This document shows positions 16,601-24,512 of a stretch of 64,000 nucleotides of DNA, piece after piece. Made by a program: the position numbers and the translations under genes. Positions within the stretch are counted from its first letter, which is position 1; each line of letters begins with the position of its first letter. Below the pieces are notes generated by a model. That model searched no databases, was not told the DNA's origin, and saw only the letters and a list, made by a program, of their open reading frames with translations. Origin of the DNA: Pelomonas cellulosilytica (lineage in GTDB: Bacteria > Pseudomonadota > Gammaproteobacteria > Burkholderiales > Burkholderiaceae_C); assembly GCF_021353265.1 (NCBI RefSeq), contig NZ_JAJTWU010000003.1, positions 620,001 through 684,000 of the forward strand, read 5' to 3'.

Positions 16601-18691
16601 TCAAGCAGCACCTCCGATGATGGAGCCGATGCGGATGGTGTGGGTTTCAGGAATCTCGCTATGGCCAAGCACCTTGAGCCGGGGGGCGGCGCGCTTGAGC
16701 AGACGCGCCATGGGTGCACGGATCAGGTCGGGCACCAGCAGCGCGGCGGGCACGCCACGATCTTCCTGCTTCTGCGCGGTGTCGGCGGCGCTCTTGGCCA
16801 GCGTGTCCGCCACGCCAGGGTCCAGCGCGGCACCGTGAGGCGAGTTCAGCGCCTGCGTGACGAGGCGCTCGAGCTCAGGCTCCAGCGCGATGACGTCCAG
16901 CTCCTTCACGCTGCCGTAGATCTGCTGCACGATGGCCGGCGCCAGATGCACGCGGATACGGCGGGCGAGTTCCTGCGGGTCGGTCACGGTGGCGGCGTTC
17001 TCGGCCAGGCATTCGACGATGGAGCGCATGTCGCGCACGTGCACGCCCTCTTCCAGCAGCAGCTGGAGGACACGTTGCAGGGTGGCGATGCTGACCATCT
17101 TGGGAATCACGTCTTCGATCAATTGGGGCGCCTGCTTGGTGAGGTGTTCCACCAGGGCCTGCGTCTCCACGCGACCCAGCAGACGGGCCGCGTGCACTTG
17201 CATCAAGTGTGAAAGGTGGGTGGCCACGACGGTCGAGCAATCAACGACCGTAAACCCACTCATTTGGGCCATCTCCTTTTGGCGCTCCTCGATCCACACG
17301 GCTGGCAGGCCGAAGGCCGGGTCGGTGGTGGGCGTGCCGATGAGCTTCTGCGTCGCATGGCCCGGGTTGATGGCCAGCCACATGCCCGGATAGGCCTCGG
17401 CCTCGCCAACGACCGCGCCGCGCAGCGAGATGCGGTACTGGCTGGGGCGCAACTCCAGGTTGTCTCGGATGTGCACGGGCGGCGGCAGGAAGCCCACCTC
17501 CTGCGCGAACTTGCGGCGCACGCCCTTGATGCGGCTCAGCAGGTCGCCTTCCCTGTTCTTGTCGACCAGCGTGATGAGCCGGTAGCCCACCTCCAGGCCC
17601 AGCGTATCCACAGGCACGAGGTCTTCCCAACTCGCCTCACCCGCGCCTTCACTGGGCGGCATGATGGGCTTGACGGCCTTGGCTGCCTCTGCCGCCTGCT
17701 CCTTGCTCCGCAACCACCAGGCGAGATAGCCAAGGCCGCCGGCGATCAGCAGGAAGACGATGTGAGGCATGCCCGGGATGAGGCCCAGCGCGCCGATGAC
17801 GGCCGCCGTGATGGCGATGCTCTTGGCCGAGCCGAAGACCTGGCGACCGATCTGGCTGCCGATGTCCTTGTCGGTGCCGACGCGGGACACGACCATGGCC
17901 GCGGCCACCGAGATCAGCAGCGCCGGCACTTGGGCGACGAGTGCATCGCCGACGGCCAGCAGGATGTAGCTGTCCGCTGCCTGGCCGGCCGACAGGCCGT
18001 GCTGCGCGACGCCGATGATGAAGCCCCCGACGATGTTGATCGCCAGAATCAGCATGCCGGCCACCGCATCGCCGCGGACGAACTTGCTGGCACCGTCCAT
18101 GGAACCGAAGAAGTCTGCTTCGTCGCCCAGTTCAGCGCGGCGGCGTTTGGCCTCAGCCTCGTTGATGAGGCCGGCATTCAGGTCGGCGTCCACCGCCATC
18201 TGCTTGCCAGGCATCGCATCCAGCGTGAAGCGCGCGCCGACCTCGGCAATGCGCTCCGCGCCCTTGGTCACCACGATGAAGTTGATGACGACGAGGATGG
18301 CGAAGACGATCAGACCGACCGCGAAATTCCCGCCGATCAGGAAGTGGCCGAAGCTCTCGATGACCTTGCCGGCCGCGCCCGTGCCGGTGTGGCCCTGCAG
18401 CAGCACGACGCGAGTGGACGCCACGTTCAGCGACAGGCGCATCAGCGTCGTCAGCAGCAGCACGGTCGGGAAGGCCGCGAAGTCCAGTGGCTTGACCATG
18501 TGGGCCGCCACCATCATCACCATCACCGCCATCGCGATGTTGAAGGTGAACAGCAGGTCCAGCACGAAAGGCGGCAGCGGCAGCACCATCATCGACAGCA
18601 CCAGCAGCACGGCGATCGGCGCGCCGAGGGCGGCAATGATGCCGGCACGCGGGCCGAGCAGGGCTTGCAGTTTGCTGGTGAGGGCGTTCAT
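16601..18691 (-). CDS. flhA: flagellar type III export gate protein FlhA
   Basis: A 696-residue inner-membrane protein. The N half has eight or so hydrophobic segments, starting IIAALGAPIAVLLVLSMMVL, and the FHIPEP-family signature ERIAEVGARFTLDAMPGKQM, in the conserved loop between membrane segments. The C half is the cytoplasmic nonamer-forming domain that docks chaperone-substrate complexes. The length matches the family (about 690-700). It lies downstream of flhB on the same strand (117 bp) and upstream of flhF, the usual flhB-flhA-flhF order. Confidence 0.97.
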   Translation of the reverse strand: MNALTSKLQALLGPRAGIIAALGAPIAVLLVLSMMVLPLPPFVLDLLFTFNIAMAVMVMMVAAHMVKPLDFAAFPTVLLLTTLMRLSLNVASTRVVLLQGHTGTGAAGKVIESFGHFLIGGNFAVGLIVFAILVVINFIVVTKGAERIAEVGARFTLDAMPGKQMAVDADLNAGLINEAEAKRRRAELGDEADFFGSMDGASKFVRGDAVAGMLILAINIVGGFIIGVAQHGLSAGQAADSYILLAVGDALVAQVPALLISVAAAMVVSRVGTDKDIGSQIGRQVFGSAKSIAITAAVIGALGLIPGMPHIVFLLIAGGLGYLAWWLRSKEQAAEAAKAVKPIMPPSEGAGEASWEDLVPVDTLGLEVGYRLITLVDKNREGDLLSRIKGVRRKFAQEVGFLPPPVHIRDNLELRPSQYRISLRGAVVGEAEAYPGMWLAINPGHATQKLIGTPTTDPAFGLPAVWIEERQKEMAQMSGFTVVDCSTVVATHLSHLMQVHAARLLGRVETQALVEHLTKQAPQLIEDVIPKMVSIATLQRVLQLLLEEGVHVRDMRSIVECLAENAATVTDPQELARRIRVHLAPAIVQQIYGSVKELDVIALEPELERLVTQALNSPHGAALDPGVADTLAKSAADTAQKQEDRGVPAALLVPDLIRAPMARLLKRAAPRLKVLGHSEIPETHTIRIGSIIGGAA

Positions 18692-18808
18692 GCGCGAAGG
18701 GAACGGGGCAACGGACCTGTATGGGCCTCATTCTTCGCCGCAGCACGCAAAACTTGAGGCAGAGAAGCGCCGGGAAAGCCGGCCTGTTCAGTGCTCGCCC
18801 GGCGTGCG

Positions 18809-19984
18809 CTATTCCGCGAAGTCCTCGTCCGGCTCCGGCCGCCAGCCGGGCTTGTTGTGCGGGTCGAGTTCCGGCGGCACATGCGGCTTGGGCGTCTCGG
18901 GGTGCGGCACATGGCGCGAGGACATCGCCGCGCGCAGTTGGTAGACATAGGCCAGCACCTGGGCTACGGCACCGAACAGCGCGGCGGGGATCTCGTGGTC
19001 CAGCTTGGCGTGGGCATAGAGCGCGCGGGCCAGCACCGGCTGCTGCAGCACCGGCACTTTGCTCTCCCTGGCCAGATCGCGGATCTTCATGGCCAGCAGG
19101 TCGGCGCCTTTGGCGACGACCTTGGGCGCGGCCATCTTGCCTTCCTCGTACTTCAGCGCGACGGCGTAGTGGGTCGGGTTCATGACCACCAGGTCGGCCT
19201 GCGGCACCGCAGCCAGCATGCGGCGCTTGGCCATCTCGCGCATGCGCGCCCGAATCTTGGCCTTGACCTCCAGGTTGCCCTCGACCTCCTTCAGCTCCTG
19301 TTTGGCCTCCTCGCGGCTCATCCTCAGCCGGCGCATCCACAGCTGGCGCTGCAGCGGCACGTCGATGGCGGCAAACACCGCCAGCGCGACGGCCAGCAAG
19401 GCCAGCCCGCCCATCAGCTGCTGGCCGGCATAAGCCAGCGCCGAAGGCAGCGGCACGGACATGATGCTGACGTAGGCCGCCAGGCGGTCCTTCAGCACCA
19501 TCGCGCCGACGGCGCCCAGTACCAATGCCAGCAGCACAGCCTTCAACGCGGCGCCGAAGCCCTGGCCGGTGAACAGCCGGCCCAGCCCCTCGATGGGATT
19601 GAGGTGCGTGAACTTGGGCGCCAGCGGCTTCATCGTCCAGTTCCAGCCGCCGCTGGCGAGATGGCTGGCAATGCCCACGGCCATCAACAGCGCGGTGACG
19701 GGACCGGCGACCGCCGCGAAGGCCAGCGTCATCTCGACGAGGCGTTCGCCCATGAAGCCCGGCCGGGCCAGCAACTGCGCATCGAAGTGCAGGCCAGAGA
19801 CCAGCATCTGTCGCAGCTTCTCGATGATCTGGGGGCCTGCCGCCGCCAGCACGGCGCCGCCCGCCACCATGATGGCGAAGTGCGGCAGGTCGCGCGAACG
19901 CGGCAGTTGGCCTTCGGCCCTAGATCGCTGGATCTTCTTGGGCGAGGCGGGTAGGTTGCGGTCCTGTGCGTCGTGGTCGGCCAT
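18809..19984 (-). CDS. flhB: flagellar type III export switch protein FlhB
   Basis: A 391-residue protein. The cytoplasmic N terminus (SPKKIQRSRAEGQLPRSRD) and four membrane segments are followed by a C-terminal domain with the autocleavage motif N269-P-T-H272 (VVMNPTHYAVALKYE). Cleavage after this Asn switches export specificity from hook to filament substrates together with FliK. The ATG at 19984 (MADHDAQDRN) gives the usual FlhB start; the frame extends upstream without conserved sequence. The C-terminal tail after the domain (HVPHPETPKPHVPPELDPH) is longer and more acidic than in enteric FlhB. Confidence 0.96.
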   Translation of the reverse strand: MADHDAQDRNLPASPKKIQRSRAEGQLPRSRDLPHFAIMVAGGAVLAAAGPQIIEKLRQMLVSGLHFDAQLLARPGFMGERLVEMTLAFAAVAGPVTALLMAVGIASHLASGGWNWTMKPLAPKFTHLNPIEGLGRLFTGQGFGAALKAVLLALVLGAVGAMVLKDRLAAYVSIMSVPLPSALAYAGQQLMGGLALLAVALAVFAAIDVPLQRQLWMRRLRMSREEAKQELKEVEGNLEVKAKIRARMREMAKRRMLAAVPQADLVVMNPTHYAVALKYEEGKMAAPKVVAKGADLLAMKIRDLARESKVPVLQQPVLARALYAHAKLDHEIPAALFGAVAQVLAYVYQLRAAMSSRHVPHPETPKPHVPPELDPHNKPGWRPEPDEDFAE

Positions 19985-20163
19985 GGGATGGACGCGCCTT
20001 GGAGGCGCTGGCCGAATTGTTCGAGGCGCCCGTGCAGGCTTGAGCCGGAAAAGCGGGGCGCTTGCCCGGCATATCCAGGCCATCGGCCAAAGCCGCCTCC
20101 CTGCGTGACGGATTACCGCGCAGCACGGGTCAAGGCGACATGGAGCACCGCTCTAATCCTTCC

Positions 20164-20907
20164 ATGCCGCGTCATCTGCTCACCTCGATACTTCTGCTCT
20201 GCGCTGGCGCGGCCCTCGCCCAGGGGCCGCTGACGATCGAGTACCGCGACAAGCCGCCTTACAGTTACACGGAGGCGGGCAAGCCCGCCGGCTTCCTGAT
20301 GGAACGTACGGCGCGTGTGCTCACGCGTGCCGGCCTCGACGTCCGCTATGCCGAGGTGCCTGTGCGTCGTACGCTGCAGAACCTGCAGGCCGACAGGGAG
20401 CCACTGTGTTCGCCGGGTTTCTACAAGAATGCCGAGCGCCAGGCCTTCGCCCGTTTTTCACTGCCCATCCATCGCGACCGCCCTCAGGTGGTACTGGCCC
20501 ATCGCAGCGTGGCGCCACAGATCCGTCGCCTGCGTCGGCTCGCCCAGCTGTTTGCCGACGCATCGCTGCAACCCGGCGTGCTGGAAGGCGTCTCCTACGG
20601 CGTGCAGCTCGACCAGTACCTGGCCGCCGCGGCCCGCCCTCCCCTGCGCGCGCAGCACACACCGTTGCAGCTGGCGCGCATGGTCGCCATGCGCCGCGCC
20701 GATTACATGTTCATCGACGAGGAAGACTACGGCTGGCTGCGCAAGGAGCAGGATTTTGCGGAGCTGCCGGTCGTGCGCATCGAATTCACCGACATGCCAC
20801 GCGGCGAACTTCGCTATCTGGTGTGCTCGCGACAGGTCCTGCCGCAAACGATGGAGCGGATCAACCAGGCCATCCGGGCGATGCAACCTGAAACGCCGAC
20901 GGAATAG
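20164..20907 (+). CDS. periplasmic solute-binding protein (SBP_bac_3-like)
   Basis: A 247-residue protein with a signal peptide (RHLLTSILLLCAGAALA, cleavage near residue 19). The mature part begins with the type II periplasmic-binding fold typical of family 3: LTIEYRDKPPYSYTEAGKPA, then GFLMERTARVL. No transporter genes flank it, so it may be an orphan binding protein or a sensor-like PBP. The ATG at 20164 is picked because it opens the signal peptide; the frame extends upstream without support. A 37-codon block of a second copy survives at 23114-23227, beyond the HipBA insert, so the locus was duplicated or rearranged. Confidence 0.8.
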   Translation: MPRHLLTSILLLCAGAALAQGPLTIEYRDKPPYSYTEAGKPAGFLMERTARVLTRAGLDVRYAEVPVRRTLQNLQADREPLCSPGFYKNAERQAFARFSLPIHRDRPQVVLAHRSVAPQIRRLRRLAQLFADASLQPGVLEGVSYGVQLDQYLAAAARPPLRAQHTPLQLARMVAMRRADYMFIDEEDYGWLRKEQDFAELPVVRIEFTDMPRGELRYLVCSRQVLPQTMERINQAIRAMQPETPTE

Positions 20908-21102
20908 CCTGACTACGCTGCTCCAAGCGATTTCAGGCAATTCCGGACACTGCGATGCCGATTGCTTTTGAAAGCGTCGATTCAGGACCGCTAGTCATGA
21001 GGAAGGCCGGCGCAGCTGCGTTAAACGCCGCCATGGCTCCAACGAGGGCCTGCGCCTGCAGGTCCGTTAGCACCGTCCCGTCCTTGAATCGGAACTCCTC
21101 TC

Positions 21103-21279
21103 GCGCAGGAAGGACATGAACTCCTGGTGCCGGTGACGCGGCTTGCAGGCGGCCAGCACGGCGCCATTGAGCGCGTTCAGCGCTGCGAATAGCGTGGTCG
21201 TGCCGTGACGCTTGTAGTCGTGCGTGACGCCCTCGACGTAGCCGAAGCCCAGAGGCAGCATCGGCTGCCTGCGCTCAAG
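21103..21279 (-). pseudogene. IS630-family transposase fragment
   Basis: On the minus strand, about 59 codons read LERRQPMLPLGFGYVEGVTH, then DYKRHGTTTLFAALN and CKPRHRHQEFMSFLRE. This is the middle of an IS630-type DDE transposase; the family reads LERTQP...GVTHDY..HGTTTLFAAL...PRHRHQEF. Similarity stops abruptly at both ends, there is no start, and no terminal inverted repeat was seen. It is a scar of an old insertion. Confidence 0.72.
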
Positions 21280-21408
21280 TTTTGGTCGGCTGCCAGGCTC
21301 ATCGCCGGCATCGAGACCGTGCACATGATCAAGGCGCGGCAGCTGGGCTGCCATCAAGGTCGGGTCTTGTTCGACGCCGACCGGTTCTACAGCCTGGCCA
21401 CCCGCTGA
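21277..21408 (+). pseudogene. C-terminal transposase fragment, IS6-like
   Basis: On the plus strand, 43 codons ending at a TGA read KFWSAARLIAGIETVHMIKA, then RQLGC and DADRFYSLATR. This resembles the C terminus of IS6/IS26-family DDE transposases (..F.SA...L.GIE..HMI.KGQ......QFYSLA). It begins at the base where the oppositely oriented IS630 fragment ends, so two elements were joined by deletion or nested insertion. The family call is from memory of the motif and is moderate. Confidence 0.55.
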
Positions 21409-21520
21409 CCGCGCGCCACCGCGCTGCACTTCCACCGGATTCCGCTAACGCGACAGCGCCAACGCCAATGCGTCGTTCATGGACGACAGAACCCCAAGAT
21501 TTTTCGAATAACACCGGATA

Positions 21521-21802
21521 ATGTCGTCTATGAAAGACGGCTTTACCCTTCCTACGGATCTCGGAGCCGCGCTGCAGCGCGCTCGCACTGAGGCCGGCCT
21601 CAGCGTCACAGACGTGGCCAAGCGAGCTGGCCGGGTGCGCGACGTGGTCTACCGCTTGGAGAAGGGCGAAGAGGTGTCCCTGTCCTCGCTCTTCGCGGTG
21701 CTCTCGGTGCTCGGTCTGCGCCTTTCCTTGAACCACGCGCGCATGCCCACGCTCGACGAAGTCCGGGCCCGCTTCAGTCTCGATAGCGACGAGGACAACT
21801 GA
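21521..21802 (+). CDS. HipB-like antitoxin, XRE helix-turn-helix
   Basis: A 93-residue protein with a Cro/C1-type HTH (about residues 14-68; LGAALQRARTEAGLSVTDVA, then KRAGRVRDVVYRLEKGE). Small HTH genes directly before a hipA gene encode the antitoxin that binds HipA and represses the operon. Its stop overlaps the hipA start (TGATG), so the two are translationally coupled. A second in-frame ATG at 21530 lies just after a GATAAT box and is an alternative start. Confidence 0.85.
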   Translation: MSSMKDGFTLPTDLGAALQRARTEAGLSVTDVAKRAGRVRDVVYRLEKGEEVSLSSLFAVLSVLGLRLSLNHARMPTLDEVRARFSLDSDEDN

Positions 21803-23037
21803 TGGCGCTGCCCGACAAGATCCCGGCTCTGGATGTCTCGATCAACGGGCAGCCTGGCGGCCAGCTCCTGCGGACATCGAATTACGAGTTTCGGTACCCG
21901 ACCCCGGACCCCGAGCAACCGAGCGTGGGCATCCTGATGCCGGCCCACGCCCGGCCGACTTGGCAGGACGGTGACCTGTTCCCCGTCATGGACCAGAACC
22001 TCCCGGAAGGCGACCTGCTGCTGCGACTGAGCTTGATGTTCCCGAAGCAGCAACTGCGGCCCATGCATCTGCTGGCAATGATGGGCCAGAACGGCATCGG
22101 GCGGCTGGGCTACAGCTTGCCTGGCGACACCACAGCACGGGCGCAGGTTCGCATCGACAGAGAAGCGCTTTTGGCCACACCGTTCTCGCAGGCGTTTTTC
22201 GACGAGCTGGTGTCCGCCTACCTCAGCTCTGGCGCGGGCATTGCCGGTGTTCAGCCCAAGCTCATGCTTGCCGACCGCGCGACCCTTCCGATCCCCTCGG
22301 TCATCGTGAAGGTGGCCAGCGCGGCCTACGCGGGGCTGGCGGCCAACGAGTTCCTCTGCCTGTCGGCCGCCCGACGTGCCGGGATCCTGACGCCGGAGTT
22401 CGATCTCTCCCACGACGGACAGATGCTCGTGATTGACCGCTTCGATTTGGAGCCCGCCGCGAATGATCAGGTCACGCGCCTGGGCTTCGAGGACATCGCA
22501 TCGCTGATGGGCCTTCGTGTGCGTGATGCGCTGTCGGAGCGCAAGTACGTGGGAAGCTATGAGCGTATCGCCGAACTACTGAAGTTCCTTCAACTGCCGG
22601 CGGAGAACCTGCACCGCTTCTTCGAGCAAGTGGCTTTGAGCGTCATGGTTCGCAACGGAGACGCGCACCTGAAGAACTTCGGCGTGCTGGTGCCAGAGGT
22701 CGGCTATCCGCGGTTGTCGCCCTTGTTCGATGTCGTGACCACCGCGGTCTACACCTATACGCGCTACGTCGGCGACGACGAGCACACGGACCGAACGATG
22801 GCCCTCAAGATGTTCGCGGGCCGCCACCAGACGAAGGCCTACCCGATCACGGAAGAGCTGATTCGATTCGGTACCGATGTCTGCGGCGTGGTGCGGCCGC
22901 GGCCGGTGCTGGAGCGCATCGCCCAGGCCATGCGTGAAACGCTTCGGGACGCTCGGGCGGACGAGCGCATCCCCCGCACGTTGCTGGACCTCATGGCGTC
23001 CGTGTGGGAAGCCGGCATGGAGTACGCCAGAGCCTGA
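21802..23037 (+). CDS. HipA-family serine/threonine kinase toxin
   Basis: A 411-residue HipA-fold kinase. The N subdomain 1 (about 1-110) leads to the glycine-rich loop GAGIAGVQPKLML (144-156). The catalytic loop MVRNGDAHLKNFGV has Asp287, and the metal-binding motif SPLFDVVTT has Asp310. E. coli HipA carries an autophosphorylated Ser150 in this loop (SVAG); by motif alignment the position here is Gly146, so that self-inactivation may be absent. HipA toxins phosphorylate targets such as glutamyl-tRNA synthetase and cause persistence; the target here is unknown. It overlaps hipB by one base, in a mobile-element scar region. Confidence 0.87.
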   Translation: MALPDKIPALDVSINGQPGGQLLRTSNYEFRYPTPDPEQPSVGILMPAHARPTWQDGDLFPVMDQNLPEGDLLLRLSLMFPKQQLRPMHLLAMMGQNGIGRLGYSLPGDTTARAQVRIDREALLATPFSQAFFDELVSAYLSSGAGIAGVQPKLMLADRATLPIPSVIVKVASAAYAGLAANEFLCLSAARRAGILTPEFDLSHDGQMLVIDRFDLEPAANDQVTRLGFEDIASLMGLRVRDALSERKYVGSYERIAELLKFLQLPAENLHRFFEQVALSVMVRNGDAHLKNFGVLVPEVGYPRLSPLFDVVTTAVYTYTRYVGDDEHTDRTMALKMFAGRHQTKAYPITEELIRFGTDVCGVVRPRPVLERIAQAMRETLRDARADERIPRTLLDLMASVWEAGMEYARA

Positions 23038-23113
23038 AGCGGTTCGAACTGCGCGGGCGGCATGGTGCCGCGGTGCTACCCATCAGCATCACACCGTCAA
23101 CCAACGTCACAAC

Positions 23114-23227
23114 GGCGTTTCCTACGGCCCTCAACTGGACCATCACCTCGCCACCGCCGCCCGCGCACCGCTGCGTGCCCAACTGACGCCGCAGCATCTG
23201 GCGCGCATGGAGGCGCTGCGGCGGGTC
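23114..23227 (+). pseudogene. fragment of a second copy of the solute-binding protein gene
   Basis: About 38 codons read GVSYGPQLDHHLATAARAP, then LRAQLTPQHLARMEALRR. They match the middle of the intact binding protein encoded at 20164-20907 (GVSYGVQLDQYLAAAARPP...) at 27 of 37 positions. Upstream and downstream sequence does not match. It is a relic left to the right of the hipBA genes, in the same orientation as the intact copy 2.5 kb away. The rest of the 23038-23350 gap shows nothing recognisable. Confidence 0.72.
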
Positions 23228-23350
23228 ACCTCGAACCAAAGATGAGCGATCGCGCCCGTGCGATCGGGTCCATGGGGAGCGAGCCAGCTAGCGGCGCAGT
23301 GGCAGCGAACCATTCCAAGAAGCGCTACATCTCGGAGTGCGCCGTGCTGG

Positions 23351-23377
23351 AAGAAAGGCCGGCGCTGCCGCCGGCCT
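23351..23377 (-). terminator. Rho-independent terminator of the mot/che operon
   Basis: On the minus strand, a 9-bp perfect stem AGGCCGGCG/CGCCGGCCT with a 4-base loop is followed by TTTCTT. It lies 40 bp after the cheZ stop. Confidence 0.8.
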
Positions 23378-23384
23378 AATGCTC

Positions 23385-23408
23385 ACTGCCCGAGGGGAAT
23401 CGGGCAGT
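23385..23408. terminator. second hairpin downstream of cheZ
   Basis: A perfect 9-bp inverted repeat ACTGCCCGA-N6-TCGGGCAGT lies between the cheZ stop and the T-tailed terminator. It has no T tract of its own; it may act as a tandem terminator or 3' stabilising stem. Confidence 0.6.
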
Positions 23409-23417
23409 TCAGGTGGG

Positions 23418-24053
23418 TCAGAAACCCAGGCTCGCCAGCAGGTCGTCGACCTCGCTCTGGTCGGCCACGACATCGGTGCGGCCTTCCGGATTGACGACGG
23501 GGCCCTGCAGGATGTTGGGGTCCACCTTCTCTCGCTGCTCGGGCGGCACGACCTGCACCAGCAGCTTGACCAGGCTGTCCTCGAGGTCGTTGGCGAGCGT
23601 GACGACCTTGGCCACCACCTGGCCGGTGAGGTCATGGAAGTCCTGGGCCAGCATGATGTCGGTCAAGTGGCTGTCGATGCTCTGAGTGCGGGCCTCGACG
23701 TCCTTGACGAAATTCATCACCGCGCCGCTGGACACCGCACGAACCGGGTCGGAGACCAGGGCCGCCGCCAGATCGCGCGTCGCGGCGCTGATCCCGGCAT
23801 GCTCGGCCTTGGCCTGATCGACGGAGTTCAGCACCTTCTCGGCTGCCGCGGCCGTCTTGGTGGCGATGTAGTTGAGGCGGCTGCGCGCATCGGGCAGGCC
23901 GTCGGTCGCCACCTGCAGCTTGGGCATCACGCCCAGACGCTGCATCGTGTCGTGCAACGTGCGCGTGATCGTGCCGAGCTGCTGAAAGACTTCCGGGGAG
24001 ACCAGCAGCGGCTCCGAAGCTTTGGCCAACTGGTCCAGCTGTTCCATCGACAT
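23418..24053 (-). CDS. cheZ: CheY-P phosphatase CheZ
   Basis: A 211-residue, almost wholly helical protein. The active-site segment LAQDFHDLTGQVVAKV gives Asp141 and Gln145, which match the Asp143/Gln147 pair of E. coli CheZ that positions water for CheY-P hydrolysis. The C-terminal peptide SEVDDLLASLGF is the CheY-binding tail. It lies 13 bp after cheY and is the last gene of motA-motB-cheY-cheZ, with terminator hairpins 10-70 bp downstream. Confidence 0.95.
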   Translation of the reverse strand: MSMEQLDQLAKASEPLLVSPEVFQQLGTITRTLHDTMQRLGVMPKLQVATDGLPDARSRLNYIATKTAAAAEKVLNSVDQAKAEHAGISAATRDLAAALVSDPVRAVSSGAVMNFVKDVEARTQSIDSHLTDIMLAQDFHDLTGQVVAKVVTLANDLEDSLVKLLVQVVPPEQREKVDPNILQGPVVNPEGRTDVVADQSEVDDLLASLGF

Positions 24054-24066
24054 GGCAGTCCCCCTG

Positions 24067-24459
24067 TTAGGCCGCCGCGGCCAGCTTCTGCATGATCTTC
24101 AGGACCTTCTCCTCGAGCGTCGCTTTCGTGAACGGCTTGACGATGTAGCCCGCAGCGCCGGACTGCGCCGCCAGCACGATGTCCTCCTTGCGCGCCTCGG
24201 CCGTGACCATCAGCACCGGCAGGTGCTTGAGGTTGGGGTCTTCCTTGATGGCCTTCAGCAGCTCGAAGCCCGTCATGTTGGGCATGTTGATGTCGCTGAC
24301 GACGAAGTCGAACTTGGCACCCTTGAGCATGCTCAGCGCCTCGACGCCGTCTTCGGCCTCTTCGCAGTTGTTGTAGCCGATCTCCTTCAGCAGGCCGCGG
24401 ACGATGCGGCGCATGGTGGAGAAGTCGTCAACGACCAGGAATTTCATGTCAGCGCTCAT
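24067..24459 (-). CDS. cheY: chemotaxis response regulator CheY
   Basis: A 130-residue single receiver domain, very close to enteric CheY ([20 protein letters not shown]). Acidic pocket D11-D12, phospho-acceptor Asp56 ([16 protein letters not shown]), switch Thr86 (MVTAEAR), Tyr105 and Lys108 (GYIVKPF) are all present. Phosphorylated CheY binds FliM/FliN and changes rotation. cheA, cheW and the other che genes are not in the window. The first ATG (MSADMKF) is used; Met5 is a possible alternative. Confidence 0.97.
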   Translation of the reverse strand: MSADMKFLVVDDFSTMRRIVRGLLKEIGYNNCEEAEDGVEALSMLKGAKFDFVVSDINMPNMTGFELLKAIKEDPNLKHLPVLMVTAEARKEDIVLAAQSGAAGYIVKPFTKATLEEKVLKIMQKLAAAA

Positions 24460-24512
24460 GGCGATCCTCTCTCTGGGGGCAGGCGGGGCTCAATCAACCT
24501 GCAGTCTAGTTT

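Larger units (their letters stand above)
20908..21520. other. 613-bp gap with transposase scars and hip promoter region
   Basis: No intact gene is seen. About 21103-21279 (minus) and 21277-21408 (plus) hold transposase fragments described separately. The left 190 bp shows nothing recognisable. The right end precedes the HipB-like gene and contains GACGACA (21482-21488) repeated inverted as TGTCGTC (21522-21528), with an AT-richer stretch and a GATAAT box at 21517-21522 that could be a -10 element. Confidence 0.5.
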
